The notes under the pieces: model-generated
Databases searched by the model: none
Seen by the model: only the letters and a program-made list of their open reading frames with translations
What the model was told of the DNA's origin: nothing
Shown: one piece after another, positions 17,943-25,552 of the stretch
How the letters are laid out: the number at the start of each line of letters is the position of its first letter
Numbering within the stretch: position 1 is the first letter of the stretch
Program-made: the position numbers and the translations under genes
Assembly: GCF_009861525.1 (NCBI RefSeq)
Contig: NZ_WVHL01000005.1
Location: forward strand, 2,418,001-2,482,000
From: Pseudomonas sp. LD120
GTDB taxonomy: Bacteria; Pseudomonadota; Gammaproteobacteria; Pseudomonadales; Pseudomonadaceae
Length of the DNA stretch: 64,000 nucleotides
Direction: 5' to 3'

Positions 17943-18738
17943 CCTAATGACTGAACTCAAAGAACTTCGCCTGCACGGCATGGCCAGTGCTTGGGAAGAA
18001 CTGGTCTCTCAAGGAACAGCGTCGACGGCTTCATCGAAATGGCTGCTGGAACATCTGCTTCAGCAGGAACATGCGGATCGCGCGGTGCGCTCGGTGAATC
18101 ATCAGATGAACATGGCAAAACTCCCCATGCACCGTGACTTAGCTGGCTTTGACTTCAGCGCTTCCAGCGCTGATGCCCGGCTGGTCAGCGATCTATCCAG
18201 CTTAGCGTTCACTGAAACCGCGCAGAATGTCGTGTTCATCGGCGGCCCTGGAACCGGGAAAACACACTTGGCCAGTGCCTTGGCTGTATCCGGAATCACG
18301 GCCCACAACAAACGCGTGCGCTTCTTCTCCACGGTGGATCTGGTGAATCTGCTGGAACGTGAAAAGTACGATGGCAAGGCAGGGCGAATCGCCCAGGCAC
18401 TGCTGCGCACAGACCTGGTGATACTGGATGAGTTGGGGTATTTGCCTTTTAGCCAAAGCGGCGGTGCCCTGTTATTTCACCTGCTGTCCAAACTGTACGA
18501 ACACACCAGCGTGGTCATCACCACCAACCTCAGCTTCTCGGAATGGTCGAGTGTGTTTGGCGACGCCAAGATGACCACCGCGTTGTTGGATCGGCTGACA
18601 CATCACTGCCACATCGTCGAAACGGGCAACGAGTCCTACCGCCTACAACACAGCACCTTGGCCGCCCAGACAAAGATCAAGTCACGGGAACGAAAGCGCA
18701 AGGACGGAGATGATGTCGAGGACGATGAGCCATTTTGA
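17935..18738 (+). CDS. istB: IS21-family helper ATPase IstB
   Basis: A 267-residue AAA+ ATPase, DnaC-like. It has Walker A GGPGTGKTH and Walker B LVILDELGYLPFS, and the sensor segment VVITTNLSFSEW. The ATG at 17935 overlaps the istA stop by 8 nt and is preceded by GAGGAG. It assembles on DNA and recruits IstA for target choice. Intact. Confidence 0.92.
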   Translation: MRDLMTELKELRLHGMASAWEELVSQGTASTASSKWLLEHLLQQEHADRAVRSVNHQMNMAKLPMHRDLAGFDFSASSADARLVSDLSSLAFTETAQNVVFIGGPGTGKTHLASALAVSGITAHNKRVRFFSTVDLVNLLEREKYDGKAGRIAQALLRTDLVILDELGYLPFSQSGGALLFHLLSKLYEHTSVVITTNLSFSEWSSVFGDAKMTTALLDRLTHHCHIVETGNESYRLQHSTLAAQTKIKSRERKRKDGDDVEDDEPF

Positions 18739-19023
18739 TCGGAACCATAAATGCCCTACTGCATGCATACATGCGGTGGGGCTTGATGCGTCTTCAATCG
18801 GAACACTGCTGCTAAGCTTATCCACAATTGCTGGGGCAAAAATCAGCAATCCGTCCTGGGTCAAATTTCAATCGGCAGGGTGGGTCAGTTTTCAATCAGC
18901 GCCAACAAATCAGGCGGTCTTTGACAGAAAGGTCATGCGGACTGAAGTGAATGTGTTCGACGGTAGGCAAGTGAAATCTCTAATAAGAACAAGCGTCAAT
19001 GTCCATGGGGACACCATCTAACT

Positions 19024-21681
19024 TTGGGCGCCCACAGTATGCAACTTATTCTTATCGATGGAACCAACATCGGTACATGGGAGTGGAACGTTCAGACGGG
19101 TGAAACCACTTTCAATGAACGTTGGGCTGAGATCATCGGTTACCGCCTGGAGGAACTGTCTCCCGTCGACATCAATACCTGGCTAAACCACGCTCACCCC
19201 GATGACCTTGGTGAGTCGGCTGAACGTCTTGAGTGCCACTTCAGGGGTGAAACGCCCTTTTATGACTATCAGTGCCGTATGCGCCACAAGTCGGGGCGCT
19301 GGGTTTGGGTGCATGACCGCGGGCGGGTGGTGAGCTGGACCGATGAAGGTAAGCCTTTGATGATGTGCGGCACCCATGCCGACATCACCGAGATGCGCGC
19401 GCAGCAGGATGAGACCCACCGAACCAGTGCTCAACTGCAGGCGATTCTCGACTCGGCTACCGGCGTTAGTGTGATCGCCACCACTCCAGATGGACTGATC
19501 ACGCTGTTCAATCGTGGAGCTCAACGCCTACTTGGTTATACAGCTGAGGAAATGGTTGGTATCCAGACTCCAGCGTTAATTCACCTGAGCGATGAGGTTG
19601 GGCAACGCGGGCGCGAGCTGTCACAGCAAGTAGGCCGCGAGATCAGTGGCTTCGAGGTTTTCGTCCATTTGGCGCGGCAGGGAGAGCCTGAAACGCGACA
19701 GTGGACTTACGTGCACAAGGATGGAACTCAGCGCAGGGTGAACCTGACGGTGAGTGCCATATTCGACAGGCAGCGCACGCTATCCGGTTTCTTAGGCACC
19801 GCCAGTGATATATCCGAACTGGAGTACACTACCAGAGCGTTGCAGGAGAGCGAAAACCGTTTCCGGGGACTTGTTGCCAACCTGCCCGGGGTTGTCTATC
19901 GCTGCGAGAACGATGCCAACTGGACCATGCGTTACATGAGTGATGAAGTCGCTTGTCTGACTGGTTATCCGGCCAGTGACTTCATTGACAACCGTGTACG
20001 GAGCTTTTCCAGTGTTGTGCACCCTGATGATCTGCACATCACCCATCAGTCTGTCGCGGCCATTGAGCGGCATGAACAGTTCGAGCTCACCTACCGACTC
20101 CGGCATGTCGATGGTCATTGTGTCTGGGTGAGAGAGCGAGGTCGAGGGGAGTATGACGCCAACGGTGAGCTGCTCTGGATATCCGGTTTTATCTGGGACA
20201 TCAGCGACCGCAAGGCTGCCGAGGACGCGCTGCGTGTCAGTGAGCGGCGCTTCAATGGCGCATTCAATACTGCTCCCCAGGGCATGGCGATCGTTAATCT
20301 TGACGGGCGATGGCTCGAGGTCAATGGCGCTCTCTGTCGCATGCTGGGTTACAGCCGAGAAGAGTTACTGCAACTCGACTTTCAGCATATTACTCACCCC
20401 GATGACCTGGCCAAGGATTTGGCGCTGCTGCAACAGCTCCTGGATGGTGTGATCGCCGACTATCAACTGCAGAAGCGTTACATCGACAAGCGCGGCAGTG
20501 TGCTGTGGATTCTGCTCAGTGTTTCGTTGGTGCGTGACGCCCAGGGATTGCCTCTGCACTTCGTTTCGCAGATTCAGGATATTACGGAGCGATTCGAGGC
20601 CGAGATGCGTCTGCGTGAGCGTGAAGAGTATCTCAGCACTCTGCTGGACAACGTCATCGACGCCATCGTGACCATCGATGAGACAGGACTGATTGAGACG
20701 TTCAACCCGGCGGCTGAAAAGATTTTCGGTTATGCGAAAGCAGGAGTGGTAGGGCAGAACTTTAAAATGTTGATGCCCGAACGATACCGTGAGCAGCATG
20801 ACGATCTTTTAATCGCCTACCGAGAGAGTGGCGTTCCAGCACTACTGACTAAAGGTATGGAGCTACTCGCGCAGCGGCGCAATGGTGAGCTGTTCACCAT
20901 GGAGCTAGCCGTATCGCAGATCATGCTCCAGGGGCAGCGCCGTTTTATTGCCGTCATCCGCGATATCAGCGAGCGTAAGCGCATCGAGCAGATGAAGAAC
21001 GAGTTCGTCTCCACCGTCAGCCACGAGCTGCGCACACCGCTCACCTCAATTGCCGGAGCTCTCGGTCTGATCAATGGCGGGGCGCTGGGCGAGGTACCTG
21101 TGCAGATTGGGGAAATGCTGCGAATCGCCCAGAGCAACAGTCAGCGCTTGGCAGATCTGATCAATGACTTGTTGGACATGGACAAGCTGGTGGCCGGAAA
21201 GATGACCTTTGATCTGCAGGCGCTGCAACTCTGGCCACTGCTGGAGGCGGCCATGGAGCAGAACCAGCCCTATGCCACGCAGCATTCGGTTGCGCTGCAG
21301 ATGAAGCTGCCGCAGTTGGATGTCAAGGTGCGTGTGGACAGGCAGCGCTTTGCGCAGATCATGTCCAATCTGCTCTCCAATGCTGCCAAGTTCTCTGCAC
21401 CGGGCACTAATGTTGAGATTTCTGCAGCCCCGGCCGAGACACGGGTGCGCATAAGCGTGCGTGACTTTGGCGTGGGGATCCCTGAAGCCTTTCGCTCGCG
21501 CATCTTCGGTAAGTTTTCACAGGCTGATGCCACGAATACCCGGCAGAAAGGCGGTACAGGTCTTGGGCTGGCAATCACCAAGGAGCTGACTGAGCGAATG
21601 GGGGGGCAGATCGGCTTTGAGTCCGTCGAGGGCCAGGGCACCACTTTCTGGGTGGAGCTACCGGTGGAGAACAATTGTTGA
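19024..21681 (+). CDS. Multi-PAS sensor histidine kinase (kinase 1 of 4)
   Basis: About 880 residues with no clear membrane helix. Five PAS-type repeats run through residues about 10-640, several of PAS_3 type (RWVWVHDRGRVV, HCVWVRERGRGEY). HisKA follows with phospho-acceptor His near residue 667 in VSHELRTPL, then HATPase_c with LSNAAKFSAPG and GGTGLGLAI. It has no receiver domain. The start is uncertain: TTG at 19024 or ATG at 19039, neither with a good ribosome-binding site. The protein begins almost directly inside the first PAS, and the IS21 end is only 117 bp upstream, so an N-terminal part may be lost. It overlaps kinase 2 by 7 nt. Confidence 0.85.
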   Translation: MGAHSMQLILIDGTNIGTWEWNVQTGETTFNERWAEIIGYRLEELSPVDINTWLNHAHPDDLGESAERLECHFRGETPFYDYQCRMRHKSGRWVWVHDRGRVVSWTDEGKPLMMCGTHADITEMRAQQDETHRTSAQLQAILDSATGVSVIATTPDGLITLFNRGAQRLLGYTAEEMVGIQTPALIHLSDEVGQRGRELSQQVGREISGFEVFVHLARQGEPETRQWTYVHKDGTQRRVNLTVSAIFDRQRTLSGFLGTASDISELEYTTRALQESENRFRGLVANLPGVVYRCENDANWTMRYMSDEVACLTGYPASDFIDNRVRSFSSVVHPDDLHITHQSVAAIERHEQFELTYRLRHVDGHCVWVRERGRGEYDANGELLWISGFIWDISDRKAAEDALRVSERRFNGAFNTAPQGMAIVNLDGRWLEVNGALCRMLGYSREELLQLDFQHITHPDDLAKDLALLQQLLDGVIADYQLQKRYIDKRGSVLWILLSVSLVRDAQGLPLHFVSQIQDITERFEAEMRLREREEYLSTLLDNVIDAIVTIDETGLIETFNPAAEKIFGYAKAGVVGQNFKMLMPERYREQHDDLLIAYRESGVPALLTKGMELLAQRRNGELFTMELAVSQIMLQGQRRFIAVIRDISERKRIEQMKNEFVSTVSHELRTPLTSIAGALGLINGGALGEVPVQIGEMLRIAQSNSQRLADLINDLLDMDKLVAGKMTFDLQALQLWPLLEAAMEQNQPYATQHSVALQMKLPQLDVKVRVDRQRFAQIMSNLLSNAAKFSAPGTNVEISAAPAETRVRISVRDFGVGIPEAFRSRIFGKFSQADATNTRQKGGTGLGLAITKELTERMGGQIGFESVEGQGTTFWVELPVENNC

Positions 21682-23591
21682 ATCGGCCAAACCAAGAGCC
21701 AAGGATTATGGCGGGGATATGGCTTCTGGTCATACTGCTGACATCGGGCGGCCTGGTTGAGCTTGGGCTCTGGCGCTACAACCAGAATCGCTATCAGGAA
21801 GAGCAGCGTTTTCTGCGTGCCCAGGCCTACGAGATAAGGGCGGTCCTTCTGGCTGAGCTGAATGCCACGCTGCACCTTGCCAGCGGGCTGGCGAGTTATG
21901 TACCGGCAAAGCAGGGGCGCTTGGATGCGGCCGAACTGCAACCCTGGTTACGTGGGCTTTTCACCCAGGGACGCTACATCCGCAATATTGGATTGGCACC
22001 CGATAACCGAATTTCTTACCTCTATCCACTTGAGGGGAATGAATCGGCCCTGGGCATTTACTACCCCGATCTTGCCGAGCAGTGGCCGCATATTCAGAAA
22101 ATTATAGCTAACAAGGAGCCTCGGCTGGATGGCCCCCTGAATCTGGTACAGGGCGGTAAGGGGCTTATCTACAGGGTTCCGGTCTATTTGCAGGATCAAC
22201 GCTATTGGGGGCTGATTAGTACCGTCATTGATTACGACCGGCTTATCGCTGACTTGGATGTCCTGGCACGCCAACGTGATCTCGCCGTTGCCCTCCTGGC
22301 TTTTGATGTACCGGTCGCAACCTCAGCCACGCGAGATAACGTTCGCTTGCCGGTATCGCTGGCCGGGGCACAGTGGCAACTTCAGGTTTCGAGTACGTCA
22401 CAGCCGATTGCTTCCTTGACCCCTGTCAGGACTCTGGGCTGGAGCCTCGCCCTGCTTATCACTTTGCTAACCGCCTGGATGATGCATTTGCATCGTCGTA
22501 GGGCGAGTCTGGCTCTGGCGCTGAGCAGGAGTCAGCAGGATTTCATGCAAGCCTTCGATCTGGCGCCACAAGGGATGGCAATGCTGAACGCCTCAGGGCA
22601 GATGCTGGAGGCCAACCAGGCGCTATGCCAACTTCTTGAGCGCAGCCGCGAAAAGTTGGTTGGCACAGCACTGGCTGATTTCTGCCTCCCGAATGATCGT
22701 GTAAAACTGCGCCAACATCTCGCCCAAGAGAACGCGCAAGCCCGGCTAGGCTGGTGGATACGGCTTCTGGATGGTGAGCAGAACCCTGTCGACGTAGAGT
22801 GCAGCGCCTCATGGTTGGGGCTATCCGAGACTGAGGGTGCACTCTGCATACTGCATATTCAGGACATTACCGAGCGTCTGCGCCTCCAGCAAATGCAACG
22901 CGAGTTCATTGCCAGTGTCAGCCATGAACTGCGCACACCGCTGACCTCCATTGCAGGTTCTCTAGGCTTGATCAATGGCGGGGCTCTGGGCGAAGTGCCG
23001 CAAGCGATGCAGTCCCTGCTGCAAATCGCTCAGTCCAATAGTTCGCGCTTGCAAGAGCTGATCAATGATCTGCTGGATATGGAAAAGCTGGCGGCAGGAA
23101 AAATGCGCTACGACATTTGCGAACAACCTATTTGGCCGCTGCTTGAGGATGCCGTCACACATAACCAGCCTTATGCCAATGAGTATCAGGTTAGGCTCGA
23201 ACTCGTCGGTAGCCCTATCGAGGTACACGTAGCCATCGACAGGCAGCGGCTGGCGCAGATTCTGGCCAACTTGATTTCCAATGCGGTCAAGTTCTCCGCA
23301 CCCGGATCTGTTGTGACACTAAAGGCAAGTGTCGATAGTGATTGGTTGAGGATCAGTGTCAAGGATCGGGGTATCGGTATCAAAGAAGAGTTCAGGAGCC
23401 GGCTCTTCACTCGATTTTCCCAGGCCGATGGTGGCGATGCACGGCAGAAGGGCGGCACTGGCCTGGGGCTTGCCATCTGCAAAGAGCTGATCGAAGCCAT
23501 GTCTGGGCACATTGGCTACGAGTCAAAGGAACGGATGGGCAGCACCTTCTGGTTGGAGCTGCCAATTGCCAATCAGGTGGTCAGGGTATGA
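21675..23591 (+). CDS. CHASE-PAS sensor histidine kinase (kinase 2 of 4)
   Basis: About 638 residues. A membrane helix (IWLLVILLTSGGLVELGLW) opens the protein, followed by a periplasmic CHASE-like domain (residues about 45-240; YLYPLEGNESALGIYY, LNLVQGGKGLIYRVPV). A second membrane helix lies near 255-275. Then come PAS (about 285-400), HisKA with His near 417, and HATPase_c. No receiver. A TTG at 21675 has GGAG five bases upstream; ATG at 21707 is the alternative. Its stop overlaps the kinase 3 ATG (ATGA). CHASE domains sense small extracellular ligands; which one is unknown. Confidence 0.87.
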   Translation: MLNRPNQEPRIMAGIWLLVILLTSGGLVELGLWRYNQNRYQEEQRFLRAQAYEIRAVLLAELNATLHLASGLASYVPAKQGRLDAAELQPWLRGLFTQGRYIRNIGLAPDNRISYLYPLEGNESALGIYYPDLAEQWPHIQKIIANKEPRLDGPLNLVQGGKGLIYRVPVYLQDQRYWGLISTVIDYDRLIADLDVLARQRDLAVALLAFDVPVATSATRDNVRLPVSLAGAQWQLQVSSTSQPIASLTPVRTLGWSLALLITLLTAWMMHLHRRRASLALALSRSQQDFMQAFDLAPQGMAMLNASGQMLEANQALCQLLERSREKLVGTALADFCLPNDRVKLRQHLAQENAQARLGWWIRLLDGEQNPVDVECSASWLGLSETEGALCILHIQDITERLRLQQMQREFIASVSHELRTPLTSIAGSLGLINGGALGEVPQAMQSLLQIAQSNSSRLQELINDLLDMEKLAAGKMRYDICEQPIWPLLEDAVTHNQPYANEYQVRLELVGSPIEVHVAIDRQRLAQILANLISNAVKFSAPGSVVTLKASVDSDWLRISVKDRGIGIKEEFRSRLFTRFSQADGGDARQKGGTGLGLAICKELIEAMSGHIGYESKERMGSTFWLELPIANQVVRV

Positions 23592-25552
23592 CGAAGCGCA
23601 AGTCCCAGGGGTTTCCTCCCATACCGTCTAACGAGAGCCGCCGCCTTGCCGCCTTGCTCAGATTTGAGCTGCTCGATACGCCGGCAGAGGCGATGTTCGA
23701 CAACATCACCGCAATGGCTGCGCAGCTATGCGAAACCCCGATTGCGCTCATCTCGCTGGTAGATGCCGAGCGCCAGTGGTTCAAGAGTCGACAGGGTCTC
23801 GACGCCAGTGAGACACCACGAGAGCTGGCGTTCTGCGCACATGCCATCAACGGCGAGAGCCTGTTTGAAGTGGAAAATGCCTTGCTGGATCCACGCTTCA
23901 GGGATAACCCGCTGGTGACCGGCGCCCCGGATATTCGTTTCTATGCGGGTATGCCGCTGGCTGACAGCGAAGGCCATAATCTGGGTACCCTGTGTGTGAT
24001 CGACCGCCAGCCACGTCAACTCAATGTTCAACAGAAGGGCGCCCTCAAACTGCTCGCGCAGCAGGCCATCAACCTGTTCGAGCTGCGCTTGCAGGCGCGC
24101 CAGCAGCGGGAGCAGGCGGCGCTGCACAAAGCGATTTTGAGCAGCGTGGGAACTGCGGTGCTGATCACCGACATGGAGGGCGTGATCCGCCAGGTCAGTC
24201 CGGGGGTGCTGCCTTTATTGGGCTATGAGGTGGATGACCTGATCGGTCAAAGTCTCGGGCTGGTGCTACCGGATGAGGATCGTCAGCTACAACCTGATCC
24301 CGCCAGGGCTTCTATCAACTGCGGCTCTGAACAGGCGAGTCAGCGTGAGACGAGTGCGCGACATCGCAAGGGGCAGCGCATTCCCGTACTGTTCAGCCTG
24401 GCGCCGGTTGCCATAGATGGCAGTCAGCAAATGGGCTATCTATGCGTCCTCAATGACCTGAGCTACCGCGAGGAAGCCCTGCAGCGCCTGCAGCATATCG
24501 CCGAACAACTTCCAGGCGTGGTCTATCAGTTTCAGCTCCATTCTGACGGGCGCAGTTGTTTTCCGTACGCCAGCGAGGGGTTGAGGGATGTCTATGGACT
24601 GCAGCCCGAGGACGTGCAAAAAGATGCAAGCCTCGTTTTCGCGCGCATCTACCCGGATGATCTTGCCGCTGTGACTGCCAGTATTCAGGCATCAGCGGAA
24701 AACTTGAGCGTCTGGCATCAGGAGTACCGCTTTCTACACCCTACGAAGGGGCCCATCTGGCTGGAAGGTCGGGCTACGCCCCAGCGGCGTAGCGATGACA
24801 GCATTCTCTGGCATGGATTTATCACTGATATCACCCAGCGAAAACATCTTGAGCAGATGAAGAGCGAGTTTGTCTCGACCGTCAGCCATGAACTACGTAC
24901 CCCCCTTACCTCCATTGCAGGATCGCTGGCTTTGATCAACGGTGAGGCGTTGGGTCCCGTACCAGATGCAATGCGAGAGATGCTGCTGATTGCCCAGAGC
25001 AATTCTCAGCGCCTGCGCCAGCTGATTGATGATCTGCTGGATATGGACAAGTTGCTCGCAGGCAAGATGAGCTTTGTTCCCCAGCGGTTGGATCTCGATA
25101 GTTTTCTCACCGATTGTGCCACTAGCCATCAAGGGTTCGCCCGACAGCATGATGTTCAGATTGACTATGCAGGAGGGATCGTAACTTCTGTCATGGCAGA
25201 TCCAGTGCGTTTGCAGCAGGTGCTGAGCAATCTGCTGTCCAATGCACTTAAGTTTTCCCCTGCAGGTAGTCGGGTACTCCTATCTGCGCAGGCGCTTGGC
25301 GGGCACGTCAGAGTTTCGGTCGCCGATCAGGGGCCGGGCGTTCCTGCAGATTTTGTGGATCGTCTTTTTGAAAAGTTCTCCCAAGCTGATGCCAGTGACC
25401 GCCGACAGAAAGGTGGCACCGGGTTGGGGCTTGCCATCAGCAAGGAGCTGATGGAGCGTATGGGGGGCGCCATCGGCTTCCATCCACGCCCCGAAGGTGG
25501 CGCTGTTTTTTGGATTGACTTACCCGCTCTACTTCAGGATGAAACGCTATGA
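23588..25552 (+). CDS. GAF-PAS sensor histidine kinase (kinase 3 of 4)
   Basis: A 654-residue soluble kinase. A GAF domain occupies about residues 20-165 (NITAMAAQLCETPIALISLV, FYAGMPLADSEGHNLGTLCV). PAS (about 180-290) and a PAS_3 domain (about 305-415) follow. HisKA has His near 434 in VSHELRTPL, then HATPase_c. No receiver. The ATG at 23588 overlaps the kinase 2 stop and its own stop overlaps kinase 4 (both ATGA), so the kinases are translated as a coupled set. It probably senses a cytoplasmic signal. Confidence 0.87.
   Translation: MTKRKSQGFPPIPSNESRRLAALLRFELLDTPAEAMFDNITAMAAQLCETPIALISLVDAERQWFKSRQGLDASETPRELAFCAHAINGESLFEVENALLDPRFRDNPLVTGAPDIRFYAGMPLADSEGHNLGTLCVIDRQPRQLNVQQKGALKLLAQQAINLFELRLQARQQREQAALHKAILSSVGTAVLITDMEGVIRQVSPGVLPLLGYEVDDLIGQSLGLVLPDEDRQLQPDPARASINCGSEQASQRETSARHRKGQRIPVLFSLAPVAIDGSQQMGYLCVLNDLSYREEALQRLQHIAEQLPGVVYQFQLHSDGRSCFPYASEGLRDVYGLQPEDVQKDASLVFARIYPDDLAAVTASIQASAENLSVWHQEYRFLHPTKGPIWLEGRATPQRRSDDSILWHGFITDITQRKHLEQMKSEFVSTVSHELRTPLTSIAGSLALINGEALGPVPDAMREMLLIAQSNSQRLRQLIDDLLDMDKLLAGKMSFVPQRLDLDSFLTDCATSHQGFARQHDVQIDYAGGIVTSVMADPVRLQQVLSNLLSNALKFSPAGSRVLLSAQALGGHVRVSVADQGPGVPADFVDRLFEKFSQADASDRRQKGGTGLGLAISKELMERMGGAIGFHPRPEGGAVFWIDLPALLQDETL

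Larger units (their letters stand above)
16328..18907 (+). mobile_element. Complete IS21-family insertion sequence
   Basis: 2,580 bp bounded by related inverted ends: TGTTGCCGCTGACCGAAAAC on the left and, on the reverse strand at the right, TGTTGGCGCTGATTGAAAAC. Each end carries a second internal copy of the GACTGAAAACTGACCCAGG-type repeat, as usual for IS21 multiple terminal repeats. It encodes istA and istB in the typical overlapping order. No target duplication longer than AA is visible at the outer flanks (CTGCTGTAA / AATCAGG). That, and the missing half of the interrupted gene, suggest a rearrangement. Confidence 0.9.
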
